From Deltaproteobacteria bacterium (GTDB lineage: Bacteria; Bdellovibrionota; JACOXK01; 2-02-FULL-40-11): a DNA stretch of 53,439 nt. Positions 8,446 through 16,882 of this stretch are shown here, piece after piece. Numbering within the stretch: position 1 is the stretch's first letter; each line of letters opens with the position of its first letter. The stretch covers positions 1-53,439 of the forward strand of contig JACQJD010000082.1 of NCBI GenBank assembly GCA_016198185.1, in the 5' to 3' direction. A program made the translations under genes and the position numbers. The notes under the pieces are model-generated. The model saw only the letters and a program-made list of their open reading frames with translations, made no database searches and was not told the origin of the DNA.

Positions 8446-10071
8446 TTAAAATCCATGGCCTTGAACATTGAAATTGATTTGCCCATTACCACCTTGGGCA
8501 CCCACCTGAAATTGGGGACCCGCTGGAACCACCCCCCCTGCCGTGGGAATCACAGGGTTTCCAGCCAATTGCTGATTAAAATTAGAATTAAAATTATCGT
8601 TCACCGTACGTTGAATGGTGGTTGTCAAACCGCCATTGCCGTTAATCAAATTATTTTGATTTTGCGCAGATTCTCTAAGCTGGGCATTTAACATACGCAT
8701 TTGATCAATAATTTGTTTTGCCCCTTGCGCAAAGCGTTCTTGCATTAAGAGCGCATTACTGGAATTGGTTAACGCCGTAATCATTTCTTGACGTTGACGA
8801 GAGCTCATGCCCCCCATTTCTTGCGTGGAGGCAGTTAATACTTTTTCAAGTCGATCAAAATACTCATCGCCCCCTGAACCAACCATTGCCGGAAGACCTT
8901 TCAATGATTCGATCATGCGTTGAATTTGAACATTCTGAGTCGTCGAGGTTGACACCGAGGCATTGCCTTGGCGACTTTGAAGCAGGCGTTGCACCATTGC
9001 CATTTGTAATCTCGCGTCTTGAGAACGCTGAATGTCTTGTCCACTTTTGCCACTGATCGCCATCATAATAGGCGTTAAGGCACCCCCTAAGAAAGCAAAG
9101 GGGTCATAAGACATGGCAGCCCGCATCGTTCCAGCATGAATCATGGGATTATACCCACGGTTCATCGCATCCACCGTTAAATTCTTTCCTGTGCGAAGCA
9201 TGTCTTTTTTAAGTTTATAGTTGGCATAGCCAGCAAACCCAGTTCCAACCAAAGCTGCAACAGGCATCAAGTTTCGGACCAACCAATGAACACCGCTGTC
9301 ACTTTCTTTATCGCCGCACGAACCATCCTCACATTTTTCTTTATCTGCGTCATCGTCGTCGTCTGCATCATCATCGTCGTCATCCTCTTCATCACGATCG
9401 TGACGTCGTGAGCGATGTCGATCTGAATCCTCTCTCTCTCCTCGATAAGAGCTGTGTCTACGAAAATCATCAAACGTATCCGATGAACCATCGGGTCTTA
9501 CATCCAAAGTCGAATAAGGGAACTCAATTCTCGGGCCACCGGTATGCCCTAACACAATGCTCCCACTTTCTTCAGAATAATTTTCAAAACTTACGATATC
9601 TTTTAATGCCAAAGGAACACCGCGTTTATTTCCCCAGCGATCATTATAAGTCTTCATTTTGCCTTTGAGTGTTTGTACCTTTCCAAAAATGCTTTTGGCA
9701 TGAGACAGTATTCTCCCTTGAACTTTCATGACTTCTTGAATTTCGTCATCTGAAAGATCCATCATATCCTGCTCACGTAGTTCCTTATATCGATTGATGT
9801 TCGGAATCTTTGAACTTCCAAATGTTCTTTCGAACCAATTACGATCGTAGAGCCTTGCAATGTCTTCCTCAATACCCTGAGCGGAAGTCCGAATTCCTTT
9901 TACAAAATTTCTTTCTTTAAGAACTTCGTCATCGGCTGGAGAAAATACGAGTCGGTCATCAGCAGCACCTTCACATAAAACGCCTATCATCCCTACCGCC
10001 ATAAACATAAGACAACCAACCAACATTGAACTTGTGATCTTTTGTAATTTCAGAAACAACTTGAACTTCAT
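8446..10071 (-). CDS. Exported Asp-rich membrane-anchored protein, family not recognised
   Basis: The start is set at ATG 10071 (MKFKLFLKL), 4-5 nt after AAGGAGAGG; this removes 14 residues of a longer reading frame. The protein has about 541 residues. It has an N-terminal signal or anchor segment (SSMLVGCLMFMAVGMIGVL), an Arg/Ser/Asp region, and an acidic tract of about 16 Asp within 20 residues (encoded near 9337-9395). A hydrophobic segment follows (NLMPVAALVGTGFAGYANY), then a long Gln/Asn/Met-rich helical C-terminal half with likely coiled coil. It is preceded by a perfect sigma-54 promoter (10149-10163) and followed by a strong terminator, so it is a single-gene unit. The hydrophobic, Gly/Ala/Tyr-rich segment followed by a charged turn recalls the protein at 19347-20771, but homology is not shown. 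Confidence 0.75.
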   Translation of the reverse strand: MKFKLFLKLQKITSSMLVGCLMFMAVGMIGVLCEGAADDRLVFSPADDEVLKERNFVKGIRTSAQGIEEDIARLYDRNWFERTFGSSKIPNINRYKELREQDMMDLSDDEIQEVMKVQGRILSHAKSIFGKVQTLKGKMKTYNDRWGNKRGVPLALKDIVSFENYSEESGSIVLGHTGGPRIEFPYSTLDVRPDGSSDTFDDFRRHSSYRGEREDSDRHRSRRHDRDEEDDDDDDADDDDDADKEKCEDGSCGDKESDSGVHWLVRNLMPVAALVGTGFAGYANYKLKKDMLRTGKNLTVDAMNRGYNPMIHAGTMRAAMSYDPFAFLGGALTPIMMAISGKSGQDIQRSQDARLQMAMVQRLLQSRQGNASVSTSTTQNVQIQRMIESLKGLPAMVGSGGDEYFDRLEKVLTASTQEMGGMSSRQRQEMITALTNSSNALLMQERFAQGAKQIIDQMRMLNAQLRESAQNQNNLINGNGGLTTTIQRTVNDNFNSNFNQQLAGNPVIPTAGGVVPAGPQFQVGAQGGNGQINFNVQGHGF

Positions 10072-10148
10072 CGTCCTCTCCTTAAATATGCTTACGTTGA
10101 TTGAACCTTCCATCGAAGATTCGATACCTTTTCTACTTAATTAATAAA

Positions 10149-10163
10149 GCAAGGCCTGTGCCA
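10149..10163 (-). promoter_or_regulatory. Sigma-54 promoter B (-24/-12)
   Basis: Minus strand: TGGCACAGGCCTTGC, a perfect consensus match, about 80 bp upstream of the ATG at 10071. The motif AATAATTTCAGTAGGTTA (10188-10205) lies about 40 bp upstream of the promoter centre, as at promoter A. The rest of 10164-10370, up to the stop of the NHL gene, is AT-rich and shows no gene or clear terminator. Confidence 0.88.
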
Positions 10164-10187
10164 AAATTTAAAAACCAAGAAAAATGA

Positions 10188-10205
10188 AATAATTTCAGTA
10201 GGTTA
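10188..10205. promoter_or_regulatory. IHF-like or activator motif upstream of promoter B
   Basis: AATAATTTCAGTAGGTTA on the plus strand, matching the 5578-5595 motif apart from a shifted G. It keeps the same distance and orientation relative to its sigma-54 promoter as that copy. Confidence 0.45.
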
Positions 10206-10370
10206 AAAAATTAGCTTCCGAGAAGTCCAGTAAGATCGTTCGTCAGATTCCTTGTCAATGGTTTAAACAATATCGATTAAAAACAATAAATAATAAGTAA
10301 AATCAACAAGTTATACATACTGTCTGAAGTTGCACTTTATTGTCTAATTCTTGGGCAGCACCGTGGATCT

Positions 10371-13277
10371 CTAAGGCGCCAAGAGGGAACCCACAATTTG
10401 GTGGTCTTGTGAAATGGAAAGATTGTTTTGGAACAACGCCAAGCCAGCTGTGGGTATTAATGGTAACGGGATGGGCACGGTAGAAATTCGTTTTGTGGTG
10501 GCATCCACACGTCTGATTTTAGAATTTCCTCTATCGGTAAAGAAGAGATTTCCACCACTATCAACCGCGATATAGAGAGGGGTACTGAGTTGCGCAGCAA
10601 CCGCATCGCCACCATCTCCAGAGAAACCTGCGATCCCTAGACCAGCAACGGTTTGAATATTGGGCTGATGGAGATCTATCATACGAATTCTATGATTCGC
10701 GCTATCTGCAACATAAAGATTTTGTCCATGAATGCTGAGGCCAACAGGCTGATTGAGCTTGGCAACACTGGCAGAAGCTTGATCGCCATTAAATCCTGCT
10801 TCACCTGTTCCCGCAATCGATTTTACTTTATGTGTTTGCACATCATAACGAAGGATTCGATGAAGTCCATAGTCAGAAATATAAAGATGACCTTGGTCGT
10901 CCATCGCCAACCCCGTAGGTGCATCTAATTTTGAAGCTAGCCTATCTTCATCGTCAACAAATGGACCGACGACACCGGAACCCACGAGAGTTGAAATCGT
11001 TCCATCAGAAGCCAGCACTTTACGAATGATGTGATTTCCCATGTCTGCAATAAGAAGATCTCCTTGAGGGGTGATATGCATAGTGACAGGAGAAGATAAT
11101 TGGGCATCCGTAGCCAAACCACCATCCCCACTAAAACCACCAGAGCCCCCTCTCCCTGCAACCGTTGTAATGACACCACTCACAGCATCTATTTTACGGA
11201 CAACATGATTATATCGATCTGCAACATAAAGATTTCCAAAAGAATCATAGGCCATCCCCATAGGCGTATTAAGCCCTGCCTCCATCGCATGATCACCATC
11301 ACCACTGTACGAAGCCACATTGGCGCCCACCACCACCAAAGCACGACCCACGCCCGCAATATTCTTAATGGCCCGAATTAATTTATTGTTCCCACTTTCA
11401 GCAATGTAAATCACACCATCGGCATCACTATCTAACCCCCTCAGCGAATGAATGGCCGCCTGTGCCGCCGGAGTTCCATGAGGTGAATTGCCTATCGAAA
11501 AACCTACTATTTTATTTAAATCGGCTTGGTCCCCTGCTTGGCTTAAATTGGCTCTAAACACACTGTGACTGTCCAAACTTGAAATCAATACATCTCCATT
11601 GGATGCCATCGCTACATAATCTGGTTTGATCAAAGCCCCTGAAAATTGAACGTTGATGTTTTGTCGCTGCGGAGGTGTCGTGGTTGTATCAATCCTCACC
11701 ATATATTTTGCATTTGTGACATCGTTGTGAACAACCACGTAAAAATTTTTCAGACCATCGAAGGCAAGTGAACCTGCCCTTTCATCATCTGCAAAAACAA
11801 AAATTTCTGTTTTTTGAGAACGCTTATTTCGATCCAATTTCAAAATTCGAGAGGTATGAATTGTTTGAGTGTGGGTATGGGTACTGCAACTCTTTCTTCC
11901 AAATGTACTGAAGCCGCCACAATGCTGATGGCTTGACCCTGTTGCAATGGTTATGTCCTGTTCTTCTATGACGTATATCTCTCCAGAAGAACTTACAAAA
12001 ACACCTCCCGGCTTTCGGAGGTCATCCCACACCTTTTGAATGACAGGATCTTGCAAGGAAAGATCTGCTTGAATCATCAATTGAGATGAATCAGATGAAC
12101 CAACAGCATTTAAAATAAATAGCGCGTTATTGGAATGATCAACTGCCAAATACGTGGGACTGGACATCTTAACTTCTGAAAGTTTTTTACCCAACAACTG
12201 ATTGCGATGCATAACCAATCCATCTTCCTTCAAAAGTTTCTGAAGCATCCCCATGGAATTCAATCGATACACTTGGCCAAATTGATTAGAGACAATATCT
12301 GAAAAATACATATTTCGGGATGAATCTATTTTGACATCAAAAGGCGCCACCAAGGTTGCGCCCAGATTCCCCCCAGCAAGCTTCCTCCAAATTCGATCTT
12401 TCTCTTGGAGTGAAAAAGATTGGGTCACTTCATTGCCGGCTTCATCCGTTGCATGAAGCGTAAAGGAATCTGCCCCTGGAGGGAACCCATCACGCTGATT
12501 CAAAGCCTTGTTCATTCCCTGACCGATCAGCTTATCCCCATGGCCTTTCTTCCAATAATCTTTGGTCATCCCCAGATTATCTTCCAACCAAATTCTTTCA
12601 ATGCCACGAGGCGCGGCTACAGAAAATTCAAATTTCAGGCGATAATCAATAAAACGATTACTCCCAGCAACCACACGTTCGATGAAGAACTCATGTTGAG
12701 GAGTTGTTAACATGATCTTGTCCACAAACATAATTTCACGTTCAAACGTTTGAGACCTCAATAAGGCATTTGAACGAGATTCATTTTCATACAAGACATA
12801 ACAATAAAATATTTTCACAGACCCTCCAGCAGATCTGCTTAAAGAACCGGTGGTTAAATACTCATCTGAACGATTTTGCCCCGCTCTAAAGGGAACCAGT
12901 GTCCCGGTCGGTTGATTTTGACACGAAATGGATGAGAGAGAATCTCCACGAATAGAATTTCCAACAAAAATATCAATCGGAGTCATCGCACGGCGTTCAA
13001 ATTGAACGCTGGAAATCACTTGAGGGGCCGCCAAAACATCTGAATCCGGCATGAGATGAATAGAAACATCTCCGGAGGAAGTTGGAGTAACCACACTTGG
13101 AGGCGCTACAATCGGCGCTTCTGGTGATGGCAATACACTTTCAGTTCCTGTGCCGGCAGCTCCTGAGTTCTGACTTACAGCTCTTTCTGGCGGAGCACAG
13201 CCTACAATGTAAAAAATAAAAAAAATCATTAAAATAGCTTGTGTTAATGTTTTAGAAAACTGGAAACATCGCATCAT
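10371..13277 (-). CDS. Large lipoprotein with NHL beta-propeller
   Basis: A lipoprotein of about 968 residues. I prefer the ATG at 13277 because AGGAG lies about 8 nt upstream; eight earlier codons lack a ribosome site. The lipobox is YIVGC with Cys at 27. The N-terminal third has no recognised domain. From about residue 590 to 930 there are five or so NHL-type repeats, with blocks such as GNLYVADRYNHVVRKID and GLGIAGFSGDGG, expected to fold into a propeller for surface binding. A His/Cys-rich insert (HQHC, THTHTQTIHT; near residue 459) interrupts the middle. Probable cell-surface or periplasmic binding protein; ligand unknown. No sigma-54 promoter is seen upstream, although an AATTTCAAGT motif occurs near 13305. 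Confidence 0.85.
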   Translation of the reverse strand: MMRCFQFSKTLTQAILMIFFIFYIVGCAPPERAVSQNSGAAGTGTESVLPSPEAPIVAPPSVVTPTSSGDVSIHLMPDSDVLAAPQVISSVQFERRAMTPIDIFVGNSIRGDSLSSISCQNQPTGTLVPFRAGQNRSDEYLTTGSLSRSAGGSVKIFYCYVLYENESRSNALLRSQTFEREIMFVDKIMLTTPQHEFFIERVVAGSNRFIDYRLKFEFSVAAPRGIERIWLEDNLGMTKDYWKKGHGDKLIGQGMNKALNQRDGFPPGADSFTLHATDEAGNEVTQSFSLQEKDRIWRKLAGGNLGATLVAPFDVKIDSSRNMYFSDIVSNQFGQVYRLNSMGMLQKLLKEDGLVMHRNQLLGKKLSEVKMSSPTYLAVDHSNNALFILNAVGSSDSSQLMIQADLSLQDPVIQKVWDDLRKPGGVFVSSSGEIYVIEEQDITIATGSSHQHCGGFSTFGRKSCSTHTHTQTIHTSRILKLDRNKRSQKTEIFVFADDERAGSLAFDGLKNFYVVVHNDVTNAKYMVRIDTTTTPPQRQNINVQFSGALIKPDYVAMASNGDVLISSLDSHSVFRANLSQAGDQADLNKIVGFSIGNSPHGTPAAQAAIHSLRGLDSDADGVIYIAESGNNKLIRAIKNIAGVGRALVVVGANVASYSGDGDHAMEAGLNTPMGMAYDSFGNLYVADRYNHVVRKIDAVSGVITTVAGRGGSGGFSGDGGLATDAQLSSPVTMHITPQGDLLIADMGNHIIRKVLASDGTISTLVGSGVVGPFVDDEDRLASKLDAPTGLAMDDQGHLYISDYGLHRILRYDVQTHKVKSIAGTGEAGFNGDQASASVAKLNQPVGLSIHGQNLYVADSANHRIRMIDLHQPNIQTVAGLGIAGFSGDGGDAVAAQLSTPLYIAVDSGGNLFFTDRGNSKIRRVDATTKRISTVPIPLPLIPTAGLALFQNNLSISQDHQIVGSLLAP

Positions 13278-13428
13278 CACTTCTTCTCCTGAAACGTTCA
13301 ACTTAATTTCAAGTCTACTGATGAAAAAACCAATCCTGTAAAGCCCTGTAACATTAAAATTGGATGAGCGGAAACAATAGACTTTTGCGATGAACTTTAT
13401 TTAAAATCAAACACTTGGGAAATCTGGC

Positions 13429-14520
13429 ATGAAAAAATATAAACTCTTTATTGTAGATGATGAAAAGGCTATTTTAGAATCGCTCGCACGATTGTTTCGA
13501 GATCATTATACGGTCATTACCCAAGACCAACCGAAAAAAGCGCTCTCTCAATTAAAAAGACACCCAGATATTGCAGTCATGATGTGTGATCAGCGTATGC
13601 CGGGTTTATCCGGCGTTGATTTTTTGGAACAATCACAAACCCTTTTACCGCATGCGGTTCGAATGCTGCTCACAGGCTACAGTGACATCGAAGCAGCCAT
13701 TTCGGCCATCAATCGTGGCCATGTTTTCCGCTATCTTACCAAACCATGGAACAACGATGCCCTTCTATTGGAAATTAAAAAAGCCATAGAGCATTATGAA
13801 CTAGAATCCACCTTGAGGCTCCAAAATGAAAAACTCAAAGAATTAGACACCGCCAAGAATAACTTTTTCATGCTGATTGCCCATGAGTTAAAGACACCGC
13901 TGACCACCATTTTGTCTTTCACCGATGCGCTTCTTTCCAAAAAAGACGAAACCCCCGAAGATCGCGAAAAATTCTTACAACGCATCCAAGAAGGCGCCCA
14001 AAAACTAGAATCCATTTCAATGCAAACCCTGGACCTCATCGAAGCACAACTGGGGAAATTAAAACTGATTCGAACGTCCTGTGACCTAAAAAAAATTTTA
14101 GAGGCTGTTTTTGTGAAGGACCACGAACAGGCTCTTGAAAAAAAAATCGCAATCGATGCCACACACTTAAAAAACATGCCGCTTTCGGCCGACGCCACGC
14201 TTCTTAACAAAGCCTTCGATAAATTGTTAGCCTTTTCCATTATTCAAGCGGCCCCCAAAACCAAAATCGCTCTTGATGCCAAGATCGATCAACATAAAAT
14301 TGTGGTCACCGTAAGTTACAAGGGAGACACTCTGACCAAAAAACAATCTGAGAAAATTTTTGAACCGTTCATGGTCATTCAAGATATTTTGACCCACAAA
14401 TTAGGTGCTGGCATTTCGCTGCCCTGGTGCCGCGCCATTGTGAAAGCACATCGAGGAGAACTAACCCTTAAAAGTTCGAAGTCGCATGGGACAACGTTTT
14501 ATGTTACCTTGCCGCTATGA
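13429..14520 (+). CDS. Receiver domain fused to histidine kinase-like region (degenerate ATPase)
   Basis: A cytoplasmic 363-residue protein. The N-terminal receiver domain (residues 1-122) keeps D10/D11, the phosphoacceptor D54 (MMCDQRMPG) and K105 (YLTKPW). A linker helix leads to a HisKA dimerisation domain with H152 (IAHELKTP). The C-terminal HATPase region is abnormal: the N-box reads FDKLLAFSI where NLLxNA is expected, and the G1 box reads VSYKGDTL instead of DxGxG. ATP binding is therefore doubtful, and it may act as a phospho-receiver or phosphatase scaffold. It overlaps dus by 4 bp (ATGA). It lacks any AAA+ domain, so it is not a sigma-54 activator. Confidence 0.85.
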   Translation: MKKYKLFIVDDEKAILESLARLFRDHYTVITQDQPKKALSQLKRHPDIAVMMCDQRMPGLSGVDFLEQSQTLLPHAVRMLLTGYSDIEAAISAINRGHVFRYLTKPWNNDALLLEIKKAIEHYELESTLRLQNEKLKELDTAKNNFFMLIAHELKTPLTTILSFTDALLSKKDETPEDREKFLQRIQEGAQKLESISMQTLDLIEAQLGKLKLIRTSCDLKKILEAVFVKDHEQALEKKIAIDATHLKNMPLSADATLLNKAFDKLLAFSIIQAAPKTKIALDAKIDQHKIVVTVSYKGDTLTKKQSEKIFEPFMVIQDILTHKLGAGISLPWCRAIVKAHRGELTLKSSKSHGTTFYVTLPL

Positions 14521-15617
14521 ATGCCGCTGATATCCACCCACTTCACCTTGAACATTTGAAGCTAGAAAACAATTTAATGTTGGCGCCCTTGGCCGGAATC
14601 ACCGATCTTTTGTTCCGTGTTATTGTAAAGCGTTATGGGTGTGGGTTGGTCTTTAGCGAAATGATTAACTCCAATGGCGTACTTCATGGCGGTCTTAAAG
14701 TGTTACGAAAAATGGACATTCATCCCGAAGAGCACCCGGTCGGCATTCAAATTGCCGGCGATGACCCGAAAACGTTGTCTCAGGTAGCCTCCATGGCGCA
14801 AGATGCAGGTGCCGCACTCATTAATATCAATATGGGCTGCCCAGCCAAAAAAGTAACCAAAAGCAAAGCCGGCTGTATTTTGATGCGAGACCCCAAGCTT
14901 GTAGAAACAATTCTATTGACCATCCAAAAATCTATTTCGATTCCCCTGACCATCAAAATAAGACTGGGGTGGGATGAGCAGGAACTGAATTACCCAGAAA
15001 TCGCAAAGATCGCCGAAGCCTGTGGCTGTGCGTTTGTGATTCTACATGCCCGTACCCGAACACAAGCCTTTAAAGGCCAGGCACGATGGGAAGAAATTCG
15101 AAAGCTCAAAGAAACGATCAAAATTCCCGTCATTGGAAATGGCGATATTACAACCTGCGAAAGTGCGGTACGGATGTTTCAAGAAACAGGTTGTGATGGC
15201 ATTATGATTGGACGAGGCGCTCTGGGCCAACCGTGGTTATTTCAAGAGATTAAAGCCTATGCCCCCCCAAAACAAACGAGACGCATCCGTTGGCCAGAAA
15301 TTAAAAATATTATTTTAGAACATTTGGCACTCTCCGTAGAACGTTACGGGGAGCCCTTGGGGGTGAAACTCATGCGTAAGCATTTTGCATGGTATTCTCA
15401 TGGACTTCCCAAGAGTTCAGCCTTTCGTTATCAAGTTCATCAATTTGAAAGAGAAATAGATACAAGACAATTTATAGAATCATTTTTTGATTCGATTTCA
15501 GGAAAGGATTTTGACGTGGCAGGAGCTCAAACAATTTGTGATTTGCCTTTGGGAAGGCAAGTTCAGGGATCTGCGATAATTGCACCCAGCGCCAATCAGA
15601 ACATCCCAACGTTTTAG
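14517..15617 (+). CDS. dus: tRNA-dihydrouridine synthase (Dus/DusB family)
   Basis: FMN-dependent enzyme reducing uridines in the tRNA D-loop. The N-terminal TIM-barrel signature MLAPLAGITDLLFR (about 21-34) and catalytic Cys108 (NMGCPAKKV) are clear; the helical tRNA-binding tail ends naturally near KHFAWYSHGL...FESFFDSI at about residue 325. The frame then runs about 40 further residues, antisense to the mutY C-terminus, giving a 146-bp convergent overlap (15472-15617). Those residues look unconserved. Translation is probably coupled to the upstream kinase-like gene through ATGA. Confidence 0.92.
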   Translation: MNAADIHPLHLEHLKLENNLMLAPLAGITDLLFRVIVKRYGCGLVFSEMINSNGVLHGGLKVLRKMDIHPEEHPVGIQIAGDDPKTLSQVASMAQDAGAALININMGCPAKKVTKSKAGCILMRDPKLVETILLTIQKSISIPLTIKIRLGWDEQELNYPEIAKIAEACGCAFVILHARTRTQAFKGQARWEEIRKLKETIKIPVIGNGDITTCESAVRMFQETGCDGIMIGRGALGQPWLFQEIKAYAPPKQTRRIRWPEIKNIILEHLALSVERYGEPLGVKLMRKHFAWYSHGLPKSSAFRYQVHQFEREIDTRQFIESFFDSISGKDFDVAGAQTICDLPLGRQVQGSAIIAPSANQNIPTF

Positions 15618-16560
15618 GTTTTCCAGAAACATAACGACAATGGAAGGCATGCATTTCAATCGAAAAATGGGTAAAGGCGTGTTTTACTTTTCCAAATTGT
15701 TCTCCAATCGAAACCTCGACACCTAATTCTTCTTTAATTTCTCTTTTTGCACAAGCTTGTGGTGTTTCCAATGCTTCTATTTTTCCACCGGGAAATTCCC
15801 ACAATCCCCCCAATAATCCTTTGGACTTTCGCCGGCTGATTAAAATTTTATTTCCTTTCCAGATCACCCCCACAGAAATAAGGTAATGGGGTCTTTTCAT
15901 TTTTTTCTCTTTGACGGGCAGGCGATCCTGAATTTTTTGTTCATACGCTTTACAATACGTGTGGATCGGACAAACCAAGCATTTTGGATTTTGGGGGGTA
16001 CAAATCATAGAACCCAAATCCATCAACGCTTCATTAAAATCACCCGGCCGCGTTTTGGGAAGATGTTGGTTTAAAAAATTTTCAATAGCAAGCAATCGAT
16101 GCGAGGGGGGGTGTTCAATGGCAAGTAAGCGACACACAATTCGTTTAATATTGCCATCCATACAGGCAAGCGGTTTGCGATAGGCCATGGAAGCAATGGC
16201 CGCTTTTGTGTAAGGCCCAATGCCAGGAAGTTTTTCCAATTGATTGGGGTCCGAAGGAATCTTTCCTTGAAATTCGTTGCAAACCATTCGGCAGGCCTTT
16301 TGAAAATTTCGGGCACGGGCATAATACCCGAGCCCTTCCCACGCTTTTAACGCTTCTTCTTCTGTGGCACTTGCGACGGACTCGACCTTTGGAAATTTTT
16401 GGAGCCAACGGGTGTAATAGGCCTTAACCGTTTCAACTTGGGTTTGTTGCAGCATGATTTCAGAGATCCAAATTTTGTAAGGATCTTTCGCCCCTCGCCA
16501 GGGCAATGTGCGTCCAAATTTTTTAAACCACTTTAAAAGCCGCCTCGTTAACAGAGTCAT
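15472..16560 (-). CDS. mutY: Adenine DNA glycosylase MutY with intact Nudix box
   Basis: Removes adenine mispaired with 8-oxoguanine. The helix-hairpin-helix motif LPGIGPYT (111-118), catalytic E34 (SEIMLQQT) and D135 (MDGN) are visible. The [4Fe-4S] ligands C187-x6-C194-x2-C197-x5-C203 are complete. The C-terminal MutT-like domain (about 225-350) contains a full Nudix signature, G259-x5-E265-x7-REIKEELGV. In well-studied MutY proteins this domain only recognises 8-oxoG and the hydrolase box is decayed, so hydrolase activity on 8-oxo-dGTP is conceivable here. 362 residues. Its 3' end overlaps dus in antisense. Confidence 0.93.
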   Translation of the reverse strand: MTLLTRRLLKWFKKFGRTLPWRGAKDPYKIWISEIMLQQTQVETVKAYYTRWLQKFPKVESVASATEEEALKAWEGLGYYARARNFQKACRMVCNEFQGKIPSDPNQLEKLPGIGPYTKAAIASMAYRKPLACMDGNIKRIVCRLLAIEHPPSHRLLAIENFLNQHLPKTRPGDFNEALMDLGSMICTPQNPKCLVCPIHTYCKAYEQKIQDRLPVKEKKMKRPHYLISVGVIWKGNKILISRRKSKGLLGGLWEFPGGKIEALETPQACAKREIKEELGVEVSIGEQFGKVKHAFTHFSIEMHAFHCRYVSGKPKTLGCSDWRWVQLSQIPELAFPKANHKLFELLPRQNPFLKSNQKMIL

Positions 16561-16587
16561 TTTAAGAAAGGTATATTAAAAGATTTA

Positions 16588-16616
16588 TTGTGTGAAGAAA
16601 ATATTTTTCGTATATA
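16588..16616 (+). promoter_or_regulatory. Sigma-70-type promoter for tRNA-Lys
   Basis: TTGTGT, 17-bp spacer, TATATA. It is the only reasonable promoter between the mutY start and the tRNA gene. The hairpin repeat R1 lies between it and the tRNA, so it would be part of the precursor leader. Confidence 0.5.
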
Positions 16617-16617
16617 T

Positions 16618-16742
16618 AAAAACCATTCAAAAAGGCCCAGGCGCGCCGCCCCAAGGAAGAGCGACCGAGGCGTACTGGATAAGTACGTTGAGGCAGATAT
16701 GACGAAGGCAACGACGCAGATGGGGCTTTTTCAATGGTTTTT
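16618..16742. repeat. Intergenic hairpin repeat, copy R1
   Basis: Outer arms of 22 bp (16618-16639 with 16721-16742; 20 of 22 pair) enclose an inner hairpin GCGTACT / AGTACGT followed by TGAGG, and the tail ACGACGCAGATG. It ends 2 bp before the tRNA-Lys 5' end. It shares the backbone of the copies at 1-77 and 34637-34820, with different, still complementary stems. Confidence 0.7.
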
Positions 16743-16744
16743 AT

Positions 16745-16817
16745 GGGCCGTTAGCTCAGTTGGTAGAGCATCTGACTCTTAATCAGAGGGTCGCAGGTTC
16801 GAAGCCTGCACGGCCCA
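16745..16817 (+). tRNA. tRNA-Lys (anticodon CUU)
   Basis: Cloverleaf of 73 nt: acceptor GGGCCGT pairs with ACGGCCC, D-arm GCTCAGTTGGTAGAGC, anticodon stem TCTGA/TCAGA with loop CTCTTAA (anticodon CTT at 16778-16780), T-arm GCAGGTTCGAAGCCTGC and discriminator A. No CCA is encoded. It reads AAG codons. Confidence 0.97.
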
Positions 16818-16882
16818 AATTAATTTCTGGGTAAACCGAATTTTTAAAAAAATAATAGAAAATAAATTGTAATCGAGTGACG

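Noticed and set aside
16588-16782. Open frame across the tRNA-Lys leader and tRNA
   Set aside because: It reads through a hairpin repeat and into the tRNA; not a real gene.
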